Notes: generated from the letters alone by a model not told the origin. DNA of 64,000 bases from Azospirillum baldaniorum (GCF_003119195.2 NZ_CP022254.1:1272001-1336000), one strand, 5' to 3'. Positions 1-8,365 are shown, counted from the first letter of the stretch. Made by a program: numbers and translations.

Positions 1-2
1 TG

Positions 3-503
3 GCGCACGAGCTCGACGCGCTGGGCAGCAAATTCCCGCGCCGTCCCCTGTCGATGAGCGAGGCGGGAAGCGTCGCGTCCTGGCGCAACGCGGAAGAGAC
101 GAAGGGCTTTGCCGACCCCAGCCGCGCCCTGCTGGGCGATCCGGCGGGAAGCTGGGCCGTCGCCTACACCGACGCGGCGGACGGCCTGAGCCCTTGCGGG
201 CTGAACCGCACGGTGACGGTGGTGGCGGTGGACCGGCTGGCCGACGCGGTGCCGGGGCTGGCGCCCTACCGCGCCTTCCTCCAGACCGTGGGCATCGCCG
301 CCGCGCCGGAGGAGCTGTTCGCGCTCGCCGGAGCGCTGGGGGCCGTGGGTGTGACGCGCCTCTGCGCGCTCGGCCGCATGACCGCGCCGGAGGCGGGATG
401 GCACCATGACGGGCGGTTCAACCTGCTGGACCTCGTCACCATGACCGAGATCGAAGGATCGGCGGAACGGGCGGCGGACACCTTCGCCCCCTACACGGAT
501 TGA
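3..503 (+). CDS. LuxC-like acyl-CoA reductase, C-terminal fragment (runs off the window)
   Basis: The frame is open from the first bases of the window, so the gene starts upstream. The internal ATG at 54 is not a convincing start because the reading upstream of it (LGSKFPRRPLS) continues like protein. The visible part ends with a GWHHDGRFNLLDLV stretch preceded by RLCALGRM, which resembles the C-terminus of the LuxC acyl-CoA reductase family (fatty acyl-CoA to aldehyde, NADPH-dependent). The catalytic Cys lies outside the window. The stop is 11 bp before an ABC transporter ATPase gene, so it appears to be cotranscribed with the importer and SDR that follow. Family assignment is from remembered motifs only. 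Confidence 0.55.
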   Translation, partial: AHELDALGSKFPRRPLSMSEAGSVASWRNAEETKGFADPSRALLGDPAGSWAVAYTDAADGLSPCGLNRTVTVVAVDRLADAVPGLAPYRAFLQTVGIAAAPEELFALAGALGAVGVTRLCALGRMTAPEAGWHHDGRFNLLDLVTMTEIEGSAERAADTFAPYTD

Positions 504-514
504 GGCGCCCGGCC

Positions 515-1285
515 ATGCCCTTCGTCAGCATCGAACAGGCCGGCTACGGCGTCCCGAGCGGCGGCACCATCCTGGACCGCATCGACTGGGCCATCGGGGA
601 GGGCGAGTTCCACGCGCTGGTCGGGCGCAGCGGCTGCGGCAAGACGACCCTGCTGAAGCTGGTCGCCGGGCTGCTGGCCCCCTCGACCGGAGCCGTCCGC
701 ATCCAGGGGCAGCCGGTGCAGGGGCCGGGCGCCCAGGTCGGTTTCGTCTTCCAGGCGCCGACGCTGCTGGAGTGGCGGACGGTGCTCGACAACCTGCTGC
801 TTCCGGTGTCGCTGACGCGTCGTCCGCAGCCGGCGGACCGCCGCAAGGCGGAGGAGCTGCTGGACCTCGTCGGCCTGACCGGGCTCGAAGGACGCTACCC
901 CAGCCAACTGTCGGGCGGGCAGCAGAGCCGTGTCGCGCTGGCCCGCGCGCTGGTCACCGAGCCGCCGCTGCTCCTGCTCGACGAGCCCTTCGCCGCGCTC
1001 GACGCCATCACGCGCGAGGAGTTGCAGGACGACCTGCTGAATCTCTGCGCCCGGCACCGCACCACCGTGCTGTTCGTCACCCACGACATCGCGGAGGCGG
1101 TCTATCTGGCCGACCGGGTGGCGGTGATGGAGGGCGGGCACCTGCGCCACGCCCTGCCGGTGCCGCTGGCCCGCCCGCGCGGGCGCGACGTCCGCTACAG
1201 CCCGCGCTTCAACGCCTTGTGCCTGGAGCTGCGCCACGCCATGGACGGCTCTAAGTCCGACGTGGCGCTGGAGCGCGCGTCGTGA
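515..1285 (+). CDS. ABC transporter ATP-binding protein, nitrate/sulfonate/taurine type
   Basis: 256-aa cytoplasmic ATPase that would energise import by the permease and binding protein encoded next. Visible motifs are Walker A GRSGCGKT at residues 37-44, a Q-loop in FVFQAP, signature LSGGQQSRVALARAL at about 130, Walker B LLLLDEP with DALDA-like D-loop at about 150, and the H-loop in VTHDIAEA. This is the SsuB/TauB/NrtD subfamily. The frame could be read from a TTG at 500, but the ATG at 515 matches the family N-terminus. It overlaps the permease gene by 4 bp, which suggests translational coupling. The substrate cannot be deduced from the ATPase. Confidence 0.85.
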   Translation: MPFVSIEQAGYGVPSGGTILDRIDWAIGEGEFHALVGRSGCGKTTLLKLVAGLLAPSTGAVRIQGQPVQGPGAQVGFVFQAPTLLEWRTVLDNLLLPVSLTRRPQPADRRKAEELLDLVGLTGLEGRYPSQLSGGQQSRVALARALVTEPPLLLLDEPFAALDAITREELQDDLLNLCARHRTTVLFVTHDIAEAVYLADRVAVMEGGHLRHALPVPLARPRGRDVRYSPRFNALCLELRHAMDGSKSDVALERAS

Positions 1286-2031
1286 TGGTGCGCCTCGCCT
1301 CCGCCCTGCTGCTCGTCCTGCTGCTGGCGGGGTGGGAGGCCTATTGCCGGGTGGCGGGGGTGTCGGCGCTGGTCGTGCCGCTGCCGTCGGCGGTTCTGCG
1401 CACGCTGTGGGACGGGCTGGCCGGCGGCTATCTGCTGCCGCACCTCTGGGTCACCACGGCGGAGATGGCGATGGGCCTCGCCGCCGGCTGCACCGTCGGC
1501 TTCCTCGCCGGGGTGCTGCTGGCCGAGGTGCCGGTGCTGCGCCGCCTGTTCTACCCCTACATCCTGGCCAGCCAGGTGGTGCCGAAGCTGGCGCTGGGGC
1601 CGCTGTTCATCGTCTGGTTCGGCTTCGGCATGACCTCCACCGTGGTCATCACGGCGCTGATCTGCTTCTTCCCGCTGCTGGAAAACACCATGACCGGCCT
1701 TCAGCAGGTCGATCCCAACAAGCGGGAGCTGTTCCGGATGCTGCGGGCGACGCGCCTGCAGACCCTGCTGCGCCTGAAGATTCCCTCCGGCCTGCCGGTG
1801 ATCCTGGCGGGCTTGCGCGTCGCCGTGGTGCTGGCGCTGGTCGGCGCCGTCGTCGGCGAGTTCATCGGCGGCCGGCAGGGGCTGGGCGCCTCGATCATCG
1901 CGGCGCAGGGGATGATGGATTCGACCATGATGTTCGCCCTGTTCATCGTCATCACGGTGCTGGGCATGATCGTTTATCAGGCCGCCGCCGGGCTTGAGCG
2001 GTGGCTGCTGCGCCGTCCGTGGAAAGGATAA
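1282..2031 (+). CDS. ABC transporter permease, SsuC/TauC type
   Basis: 249-aa inner-membrane permease with about six hydrophobic segments, the first at residues 4-20. The central region around residues 150-200 (RATRLQTLLRLKIPSGLPVILAGLRVAVVLALVGAVVGEF is its span) carries the EAA-type loop of BPD_transp_1 permeases that docks onto the ATPase. The start is GTG at 1282, giving a 4-bp overlap with the ATPase gene; an ATG at 1285 is an alternative. It works with the ATPase before it and the periplasmic binding protein 7 bp after it. Substrate unknown: the subfamily handles sulfonates, taurine, nitrate, pyrimidine precursors and aromatic compounds. Confidence 0.85.
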   Translation: MMVRLASALLLVLLLAGWEAYCRVAGVSALVVPLPSAVLRTLWDGLAGGYLLPHLWVTTAEMAMGLAAGCTVGFLAGVLLAEVPVLRRLFYPYILASQVVPKLALGPLFIVWFGFGMTSTVVITALICFFPLLENTMTGLQQVDPNKRELFRMLRATRLQTLLRLKIPSGLPVILAGLRVAVVLALVGAVVGEFIGGRQGLGASIIAAQGMMDSTMMFALFIVITVLGMIVYQAAAGLERWLLRRPWKG

Positions 2032-2038
2032 TCACACG

Positions 2039-3016
2039 ATGTTCGGGTTCCTGCGCACTTTGGGTGCCGTCGCCGTTTCCGCCCTGCTCCTGTCTTCCCC
2101 CGCGCTGGCGCTCGACAAGGTGACCGTGGCGGGCTGGAGCCAGCCGATCAGCGAGATCACCAACCTGCTGGCCGAGCCGGACAAGGGCTTCTTCAAGGCC
2201 AAGGGGATCGATCTCGGCTATATGCCGGGGACCGGCGGCGGCTCGGCCATCCAGAACATGCTGACCGGTCAGGCCGACGTGGCCTTCACCGACCCGGCCT
2301 CCTTCTACCTCGCGCTCGACAAGGGCGAGAAGCTGATCGCCATCTACAACATCTACCCGCAGAACGTCTTCAACGTGGTGTCGCCGAAGGAGCGCAACAT
2401 CACCAAGCCCGAAGACCTCAAGGGCAAGCGCATCGGCGTCTACAGCCTGTCCAGCGGCACGCGCCAGAACCTCCAGGTGCTTCTGCATCAGGTCGGGCTG
2501 AGCGAGAAGGACGTGACCATCGAGGTGACCGGCCTGCTGAACTTCGCCCCCGTCATCCAGGGTCAGGTGGACGCCACCGCGGCGACCGACACCGGCCTCC
2601 ATGTGGGCATGCAGAAGGGGCTGAAGGACATCAACGTCATCGAGGTCAAGGACACGCTGAACCTGCCCTCCGACATCTTCGTGGTGACGGAGGAGACCTA
2701 CCGGACGAAGAAGGACGTGCTGAAGCGCTTCCTCGCCGCCTACCGCGACAGCGCCGCCTGGATGATCGCCGAGCCGGAGGAGGCCGCCCGCCTCGCCGTG
2801 ACCCGCGCCATCAACGGCCGCGACGAGGCCACCAACCTCGCCATCATCAAGCTGCGCAACGCCTCCAGCGTGTCGGAGACGACCAAGGCCAAGGGCCTCG
2901 GCCACTTTGATCCGGAACTGATGCAGAAGGGGGCGGACACCTTCAAGCAACTCGGCCTGATCGGGGCGGACCTCGACATGGGCACGCTGGTCCGGTCCGA
3001 CCTGATCCCCGAGTAA
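2039..3016 (+). CDS. ABC transporter periplasmic substrate-binding protein, NMT1/SsuA-like
   Basis: 325-aa secreted solute-binding protein. Residues 1-24 form a Sec signal peptide ending SSPALA, followed by the mature start LDKVTVAGW. The fold signature is that of the NMT1/THI5-like and SsuA family, with GYMPGTGGGSAIQNMLTGQADVAF-like ligand-loop region near residue 60 and the KGKRIGVYSLSSGT element near 135. ATG at 2039 is preceded by GGAAAGGA at a good distance, which fixes the start inside a longer open frame. It completes the ATPase-permease-binding protein set. Context with a LuxC-like reductase and an SDR suggests a hydrophobic or carboxylic ligand, but that is inference. Confidence 0.85.
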   Translation: MFGFLRTLGAVAVSALLLSSPALALDKVTVAGWSQPISEITNLLAEPDKGFFKAKGIDLGYMPGTGGGSAIQNMLTGQADVAFTDPASFYLALDKGEKLIAIYNIYPQNVFNVVSPKERNITKPEDLKGKRIGVYSLSSGTRQNLQVLLHQVGLSEKDVTIEVTGLLNFAPVIQGQVDATAATDTGLHVGMQKGLKDINVIEVKDTLNLPSDIFVVTEETYRTKKDVLKRFLAAYRDSAAWMIAEPEEAARLAVTRAINGRDEATNLAIIKLRNASSVSETTKAKGLGHFDPELMQKGADTFKQLGLIGADLDMGTLVRSDLIPE

Positions 3017-3033
3017 GGAAGGCTTGGCCCGCC

Positions 3034-3813
3034 ATGGATTTCCGCGACAAGACCGTCCTCGTCACCGGCGCCAGCCGCGGCATCGGTGCGGCCATCGCCA
3101 AGGCCTTCGCGGCGGAGGGGGCGGCGGTCGCCGTCAACTACCTTCAGAATGCCGAGGCCGCCGAGGCGGTGGCGGCAGCCTGCCGCGATTTGGGCCGCGA
3201 GGCGGGCGGCGACGCCTGGGCGGTGCAGGCCGACGTGACCGACGCCGAGGCGGTGAACCGCATGGTGGAGCGCACGGCGGAGGAGTTCGGCAAGATCGAC
3301 GTGGTGGTCAACAACGCCTTCCGCCCCTACGCCTTCGACCCGGAGAAGCGCAAGCTGTTCTGGGACACCGACTGGGCGGACTACCGGGGGCAGGTGGATG
3401 GGGCGCTGCTCGGCACCTACAACGTCTGCCGGGCGGTGCTGCCGGTGATGCGTCGTAGGCCCGGCGGCAGCATCGTGAACATGGCGACCGACCTCGTCGC
3501 CCGGCCGACCGTGCCCTATCACGACTACACGACGGCCAAGGCGGCGCTGGTCGGGTTCAGCCGCAATCTGGCGGCGGAGCTGGGGCCGCTGGGCATCCGC
3601 GTCAACTGCGTGGCGCCGGGGCTGGTCTACCCCACCGACGCCAGCCGGGCGACGAAGGAGGACGTGAAGGACGCCATCGTCGCCCAGACCCCGCTGCGCC
3701 GCATCGCCACGCCGGAGGACGTGACCGGTCCCGTGCTGTTCCTGGCGTCGGGCTGGAGCCGGTTCATGACGGGGCAGGTGCTGTATGTGGATGGCGGGTT
3801 GGTGATGGGGTGA
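3034..3813 (+). CDS. SDR family NAD(P)-dependent oxidoreductase, FabG-like
   Basis: 259-aa classical short-chain dehydrogenase/reductase. The cofactor motif TGASRGIG is at residues 11-18. NNA(G) is present as NNAF at 93-96. The catalytic pair Tyr165 and Lys169 sits in YTTAK. The residue 13 before Tyr165, where the catalytic Ser normally lies, is Thr152 (VNMAT), an uncommon substitution. A GGAAGG sequence lies upstream of the ATG. It follows the binding-protein gene by 17 bp and is the last gene of the LuxC-like/ABC operon. A role in 3-oxoacyl or alcohol/ketone reduction fits the family, but the actual substrate is not visible. Confidence 0.85.
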   Translation: MDFRDKTVLVTGASRGIGAAIAKAFAAEGAAVAVNYLQNAEAAEAVAAACRDLGREAGGDAWAVQADVTDAEAVNRMVERTAEEFGKIDVVVNNAFRPYAFDPEKRKLFWDTDWADYRGQVDGALLGTYNVCRAVLPVMRRRPGGSIVNMATDLVARPTVPYHDYTTAKAALVGFSRNLAAELGPLGIRVNCVAPGLVYPTDASRATKEDVKDAIVAQTPLRRIATPEDVTGPVLFLASGWSRFMTGQVLYVDGGLVMG

Positions 3814-3816
3814 CCC

Positions 3817-3921
3817 TTGCCCCCACCCCAGCCCTCCCCCGCTGCGCAGGGGAGGGGGATTCTGGCCCTCCCCTGCGCAGCGGGGGAGGGAGGGACCCGC
3901 GAAGCGGGAGGGTGGGGGCAA
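3817..3921. repeat. Palindromic intergenic repeat, copy 1
   Basis: Bounded by perfect 12-bp inverted ends, TTGCCCCCACCC at 3817-3828 and GGGTGGGGGCAA at 3910-3921. Inside are two CCCTCCCC/GGGGAGGG hairpins separated by a short spacer and themselves mutually complementary, so the element can fold as two stems or one long stem. It begins 3 bp after the SDR stop and ends before the stop of the convergent DUF6494 gene, so it could act as a bidirectional terminator. Same family as the elements at 38720, 48354 and 62280. Confidence 0.9.
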
Positions 3922-3934
3922 CCGGTGCCGACGC

Positions 3935-4141
3935 CTACTCCAACGCGATCTCCCCCTTGATCTCATGCTCCAGCCCGATGCCCTCGACGGTCAGCACGAC
4001 GCGGGCCTGGAGCGTTTCGTTGCCCTTCAGCTTGCCGGCCTCCATCGCTTCGGTCACGGCGCGCTCGATCTCGCGCTGCGAGGTGACGCCGACGACCTTC
4101 AGGTACTTCCGGATGCCCATGTTGAAGGTGTCGTGGTCCAT
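3935..4141 (-). CDS. DUF6494 family small protein
   Basis: 68-aa protein beginning MDHDTFNMGIRKYLKVVG, which I recognise as the small DUF6494 family of Alphaproteobacteria; function unknown. The N-terminal half (IRKYLKVVGVTSQREIERAV) looks helical. The C-terminal half (ARVVLTVEGIGLEHEIKGEI) looks like beta strands. The ATG at 4141 is chosen over upstream in-frame starts because GGAGG lies a few bases before it and family members begin at this Met. It stands alone, convergent with the SDR operon across repeat copy 1 and divergent from the PepSY protein gene. Confidence 0.7.
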   Translation of the reverse strand: MDHDTFNMGIRKYLKVVGVTSQREIERAVTEAMEAGKLKGNETLQARVVLTVEGIGLEHEIKGEIALE

Positions 4142-4288
4142 GATGCTCCTCCCTCTCTGATCGCTCCCGAAGACAACCGTCGCGGCAACGCTTTGTCCCG
4201 TATCCCTTTGCCCCCCGCGGCCCATTCAGGTGCCGTTCAGCCGGCTTTGTGCTAACTGGGAACGTCCATTCGCCCGCCGGTTCCGACC

Positions 4289-4630
4289 ATGAACGCCGTC
4301 CCCACCGTCCTGCTGTCCCTGGCACTTCTCGCCGCCACTCTGCCGGCGGGGGCCGACGACGACCGCGACCATGAGCGGGCGCGGGAGGCCTTCCGGTCGG
4401 GCCGGGCGATGCCGCTGGAGGCCATCGTGGCCCGCGCGCAGGCCGATTTCCCCGGCGACATCCTGGACGTCGAGTTCGAGGATGAGGACGGGCAGATCGT
4501 CTACGAGATCAAGACCATCACCGCCGAAGGCCGTGTCCTGAAGTTGAAATACGACGCCGCCACCGGCGACCTGCTGCGGGTGCGCGGGCGCAATGGGAAA
4601 GGCGAGGGCGGCCATCATGGGAAGAGGTGA
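4289..4630 (+). CDS. PepSY domain periplasmic protein
   Basis: 113-aa exported protein. Residues 1-22 are a signal peptide (VLLSLALLAATLPAGA). The rest is one PepSY-like domain: helix MPLEAIVARAQADFPGDILDVEFEDEDGQ followed by strands IVYEIKTITAEGRVLKLKYDAATG. The tail is short and Gly/His/Lys-rich. PepSY domains are thought to inhibit or sense in the periplasm. Its stop overlaps the GTG alternative start of the response-regulator gene that follows, so it is the first gene of a PepSY/regulator/kinase operon, a recurring arrangement in which the small protein may modulate or be controlled by the kinase. Confidence 0.8.
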   Translation: MNAVPTVLLSLALLAATLPAGADDDRDHERAREAFRSGRAMPLEAIVARAQADFPGDILDVEFEDEDGQIVYEIKTITAEGRVLKLKYDAATGDLLRVRGRNGKGEGGHHGKR

Positions 4631-4635
4631 GCGCC

Positions 4636-5295
4636 ATGCGCCTGCTCGTCGTCGAGGATGATCCGGCGCTCGCCCGCCAGCTTGCCGAGCGGCTGGAGGG
4701 CGAGGGCTACGCCGTGGACCGCGCCGCCGACGGCGAGGAGGGGCAGTTCCTCGGCGAGACCGAACCCTACGACGCCATCGTCCTCGACCTCGGCCTGCCG
4801 CGGGTCGACGGGCTGACGGTGCTGCGCTCCTGGCGCGCGGGGGGAATCGCCACGCCGGTCATCATCCTGACCGCCCGCGGCGCCTGGACGGAGAAGGTCC
4901 AGGGCATCGACGCCGGGGCCGACGACTATCTGGCGAAGCCCTTCAGCATGGAGGAGTTGCTGGCCCGCATCCGGGCGCTGATCCGCCGCTCCAAGGGCCA
5001 CGCCTCGGCGGAGATCGCCTGCGGCGGGGTGGTGCTGGACACCCGCTCGGGCCGGGTCACGCTGGACGGGCAGACGGTGGATCTGACCGGGCACGAGTTC
5101 CGCGTGCTCGATTACCTGATGCATCGCAAGGGGCAGCTCGTCTCCCGCACGGAGCTGACCGAGCACATCTACGCCCAGGATTTCGACCGGGATTCCAACA
5201 CCATCGAGGTCTTCGTCGGCCGCCTGCGCCGCAAGCTGGGCGCCGACCTGATCAAGACCGTGCGCGGGCTCGGCTACAAGCTGGAGGCGCCGTGA
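4636..5295 (+). CDS. OmpR/PhoP-family two-component response regulator
   Basis: 219-aa DNA-binding response regulator. The receiver domain has acidic residues Asp8/Asp9, the phospho-acceptor Asp51 (IVLDLGLP), a Thr in ILTARG near 79 and Lys in LAKPF near 100. The C-terminal winged helix (about 125-218) contains DLTGHEFRVLDYLM and the DNA-recognition region RTELTEHIYAQDFDRDSNTIEVFVGRLRRKLG. The ATG at 4636 has a GAGGTGA sequence upstream and the standard MRLLVVEDD start, so it is preferred to the GTG at 4627. It overlaps the kinase gene by 4 bp. Signal unknown; PhoP/QseB-like. Confidence 0.9.
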   Translation: MRLLVVEDDPALARQLAERLEGEGYAVDRAADGEEGQFLGETEPYDAIVLDLGLPRVDGLTVLRSWRAGGIATPVIILTARGAWTEKVQGIDAGADDYLAKPFSMEELLARIRALIRRSKGHASAEIACGGVVLDTRSGRVTLDGQTVDLTGHEFRVLDYLMHRKGQLVSRTELTEHIYAQDFDRDSNTIEVFVGRLRRKLGADLIKTVRGLGYKLEAP

Positions 5296-6653
5296 GCGGG
5301 GGGGCGCGGCGGCTGACCGGGTCGCTGCGCTTCCGCCTGCTGGCCGGGGCGGCGGTGTGGATCGCGCTGGCCCTGGCGCTGGCCGGGCTGGTGCTGTCCG
5401 GCCTGTTCCGGGACCATGTGGCCCGCCGCTTTGAGGCGGAGCTGACCAACCATCTGGACCAGCTCGCCGCGCTGACCGAGCTGGGGGCGGACGGCGCGCC
5501 GCTGCTGCGCCAGCCGCTCAGCGACCCGCGCTTCCGCCGGCCGCTGTCGGGACTCTACTGGCAGGTGGGGCCGGGGGACGCGCCGGTTCTCCGCTCCCGC
5601 TCCCTGTGGGACGAGGCGCTGACCCTGCCGCCGGACGAGGTGGCCGACGGCGACATCCACCGCCACAGCGTCATCGGCCCCGCCGGGCGCCATCTGTCGG
5701 TGCTGGAGCGCGCCGTGACCCTCCCCAACGGGACGGCGCCCCTGCGCATGGCGGTGGCGCAGGACGAGTCGGAGCTGCGGGCGGTGGTGGCCGACTTCAA
5801 CCGGGTGCTCTGGCTGTCGCTGGGGGCGCTGGCGCTGGCGCTGATCGCCGCGGCGGTGGTCCAGGTGTCGGTGGGGCTGCGCCCGCTGGTGCGGCTGCGC
5901 GCTGAGCTGGCCGCGGTGCGGGCCGGGCGCCGGAAGCGCTTCGGCGGCGACTCCCCGCGCGAGGTGCAGCCGCTGCTCGACGACCTGAACGCCCTGCTGG
6001 ACCATTCGGAGGAGGTGGTGGTCCGGGCGCGGCTCCAGGCCGGCAACCTCGCCCACGCGCTGAAGACGAACCTCGCCGTGCTGGCGAACGAGGCGGAGGG
6101 GGAGGCGGCCGCCCGGCGGGTGGCGGAGATGCGCCGCCACATCGACCATCACATGGCCCGTGCCCGCGCCGCCGCTGCCCGCGGTCTGCCCGGCGTCGCC
6201 ACCCCGGTGGCCGACAGCGCCGGGGCGCTGGCGCGGGTCCTGGAAAAGCTTCAGGGTGGGGGCAGGGGCGGAGGACGGGTGACGGTCACCGTCCGCGTCC
6301 CGCGCGAGCATGTCTTCGCCGGAGAGCGCGAGGACCTCGACGAGATGCTGGGCAACCTGCTGGACAACGCCATGAAGTGGGCGGGGTCGCGGGTGGAGGT
6401 CGCGTCGCGGCTGGAGGCGGGCGGGATGCTGGCGGTGGTGGTCGAGGACGACGGGCCGGGCCTGCCCGCCGACCGGCGCGACGCCGTGCTGGCCCCCGGC
6501 GTGCGGCTGGACGAGAGCACGCCGGGCAGCGGCCTCGGCCTTGCCGTCGTGCGCGACGTGGCGCGGCTCTACGGCGGCGACCTGCGGCTGGGCGATTCGC
6601 CGCTCGGCGGGTTGCGGGTGGAGCTGGTGCTGCCGGCGGCGGCGCCCTCCTGA
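5292..6653 (+). CDS. Sensor histidine kinase (PhoQ/QseC-like)
   Basis: 453-aa inner-membrane kinase partner of the preceding regulator. Transmembrane helices lie at about residues 16-38 and 172-194, flanking a periplasmic sensor domain of about 130 residues with no family I recognise. A HAMP-like linker follows. The phospho-acceptor is His255 in NLAHALKTNL. The ATPase domain has the N box NLLDNAMKWA, G1 EDDGPGLP and G2 GSGLGLAVVRDVARLYGG. The start is GTG at 5292, overlapping the regulator stop. Together with the upstream PepSY protein it probably senses an envelope or metal-ion signal, by analogy only. Confidence 0.9.
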   Translation: MSGGARRLTGSLRFRLLAGAAVWIALALALAGLVLSGLFRDHVARRFEAELTNHLDQLAALTELGADGAPLLRQPLSDPRFRRPLSGLYWQVGPGDAPVLRSRSLWDEALTLPPDEVADGDIHRHSVIGPAGRHLSVLERAVTLPNGTAPLRMAVAQDESELRAVVADFNRVLWLSLGALALALIAAAVVQVSVGLRPLVRLRAELAAVRAGRRKRFGGDSPREVQPLLDDLNALLDHSEEVVVRARLQAGNLAHALKTNLAVLANEAEGEAAARRVAEMRRHIDHHMARARAAAARGLPGVATPVADSAGALARVLEKLQGGGRGGGRVTVTVRVPREHVFAGEREDLDEMLGNLLDNAMKWAGSRVEVASRLEAGGMLAVVVEDDGPGLPADRRDAVLAPGVRLDESTPGSGLGLAVVRDVARLYGGDLRLGDSPLGGLRVELVLPAAAPS

Positions 6654-6745
6654 CCGGCACAACATTACCGTCACATCTCCGCGCTGGCGGCGGACCGTCC
6701 CTTGTGGTCTGAATGGTGCCCCTTCGCGTGCTCCGGAGACGACGG

Positions 6746-8137
6746 ATGACCCAGGCGGACAGCGCCAACGCACCCGGTGTGGACACCGCCGGCCACGGGG
6801 TGAGCCTCGGCGAGGCCACGCGGGTTTGGGCGCGGATCGCGGCGCTGAGCTTCGGCGGCCCGGCCGGCCAGATCGCCATGATGCACCGCGTGGTGGTGGA
6901 CGAGAAGAAGTGGATCGGGGAGGAGCGGTTCCTCCACGCCTTGAACTACTGCATGCTGCTGCCAGGGCCGGAGGCGCAGCAGCTGGCCGTCTACATCGGC
7001 TGGCTGATGCACCGGACGGTGGGCGGGCTGATCGCCGGCGTCCTGTTCGTCCTGCCCGGCGCGCTGGCCATCATGGTGCTCAGCCTGCTCTACGCGACGC
7101 TGGGAAACACCGGGCCGGTGCAGGGGCTGTTCTTCGGGCTGAAGGCGGCGGTGCTCGCCGTCGTGCTGGAAGCGGTGGTCCGCGTCGGGCGGCGCACGCT
7201 GAAGAACGGGGCGATGGTCGCCCTGTCGGCGGCGGCCTTCCTGGCGATCTTCGCCTTCAATGTCCCGTTCCCCCTGATCATCCTGACCGCCGCCCTGATC
7301 GGGCTGGGTGGGGCGCGGCTGGGCGTCTCCGCCTTCCGGCCGATGCCGCACGGGCCGGCTGCGTCCACGCACGGGAGCAGCCTTCTGGGCGAGGAGACGC
7401 CGGACCACGCGCGCCCCTCCACCGCTTGGTCGCTGCGGGTCGGGGCGGTCTGCCTCGCTTTGTGGCTGGGGCCGGTGCTGGCGCTGCTGCTGACGCTGGG
7501 GCCGGACAACACGTTCACCGGCATCGCCGTCTTCTTCTCCAAGATGGCGGTGGTGACCTTCGGCGGCGCCTACGCCGTGCTGGCCTATGTGGCGCAGCAG
7601 GCGGTGGAGACCTACGGCTGGCTCCATCCCGGCGAGATGCTCGACGGGCTGGGCATGGCGGAGACGACGCCGGGGCCGCTGATCATGGTGGTGCAGTTCG
7701 TCGGCTTTCTCGGCGCGCTGCGCGATCCGGGGGCGCTGCCGCCGCTGCTGGCCGGGGTGCTGGGCGGGCTGCTGACCACCTGGGTCACCTTCGTACCCTG
7801 CTTCCTGTGGATCTTCCTCGGCGCGCCCTATGTGGAGGCGCTGCGCGGCAACCGGATGCTCGGCGCCGCCCTGTCGGCGATCACCGCGGCGGTGGTCGGG
7901 GTGATCCTGAATCTGGCGGTGTGGTTCGCCCTGCACACGCTGTTCGCCCGCCTGGAACCGGTGTCCGTCGCCGGCATGGCGCTGGACCTGCCCGTTCTCG
8001 CCAGCGTCAACCTGCCCGCCCTGGCGCTGACCGTGGCGGCGGTGCTGGCGGTGTTCCGCTTCAAGGCGGGGATGCTGCCCACCCTGGGCGCCTGCGCGCT
8101 GGCCGGCGTGGCGCTGCGCATGGCGGGGGTGGCGTAG
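6746..8137 (+). CDS. chrA: Chromate efflux transporter ChrA
   Basis: 463-aa two-domain (long-chain) CHR-family transporter. The N-terminal half has SFGGPAGQIAMMHR near residue 30 and LPGPEAQQLAVYIGW near 75. The second half repeats the motif with VVTFGGAYAVLAYVAQQ and ETTPGPLIMVVQFVGFLGA. About ten hydrophobic segments are visible. The family exports chromate by proton antiport; some members have other anion roles. ATG at 6746 follows a GGAGA sequence; the frame is also open from an ATG at 6713. Residues about 210-235, between the halves, form a hydrophilic linker. It stands alone with no chrB regulator next to it. Confidence 0.88.
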   Translation: MTQADSANAPGVDTAGHGVSLGEATRVWARIAALSFGGPAGQIAMMHRVVVDEKKWIGEERFLHALNYCMLLPGPEAQQLAVYIGWLMHRTVGGLIAGVLFVLPGALAIMVLSLLYATLGNTGPVQGLFFGLKAAVLAVVLEAVVRVGRRTLKNGAMVALSAAAFLAIFAFNVPFPLIILTAALIGLGGARLGVSAFRPMPHGPAASTHGSSLLGEETPDHARPSTAWSLRVGAVCLALWLGPVLALLLTLGPDNTFTGIAVFFSKMAVVTFGGAYAVLAYVAQQAVETYGWLHPGEMLDGLGMAETTPGPLIMVVQFVGFLGALRDPGALPPLLAGVLGGLLTTWVTFVPCFLWIFLGAPYVEALRGNRMLGAALSAITAAVVGVILNLAVWFALHTLFARLEPVSVAGMALDLPVLASVNLPALALTVAAVLAVFRFKAGMLPTLGACALAGVALRMAGVA

Positions 8138-8194
8138 GGCGCGGGCAGCCTGTCGCCGCAGGCCGCGCCGGGGACGGCGCGGCCCGGGCCCGGC

Positions 8195-8365
8195 TCAATG
8201 CATCTCCTGAACCTGGGCGATGCGTTCGGTGATTCCTTCGAGGCGGCGGGACAACTGGTCCTCGTCCTCCGGCGCGATCTGGCCCTTGCGTTGGGCAAGC
8301 CGCAGGGCCGCTTGCGCCTCCTCCAGGCAATCGAGCGTGTGACGCACGTAGTCGTGTTGGGCCAT
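8195..8365 (-). CDS. Small hypothetical protein
   Basis: 56-aa charged, probably all-helical protein (MAQHDYVRHTLDCLEEAQAA at the start, then LAQRKGQIAPEDEDQLSRRLEGITERIAQ). GAGGAGG lies just upstream of the ATG at 8365, a strong ribosome binding site that supports it as real. I do not recognise a family; the heptad-like pattern suggests a two-helix hairpin or coiled coil. It lies 3' to chrA, convergent with it. Function unknown. Confidence 0.6.
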   Translation of the reverse strand: MAQHDYVRHTLDCLEEAQAALRLAQRKGQIAPEDEDQLSRRLEGITERIAQVQEMH

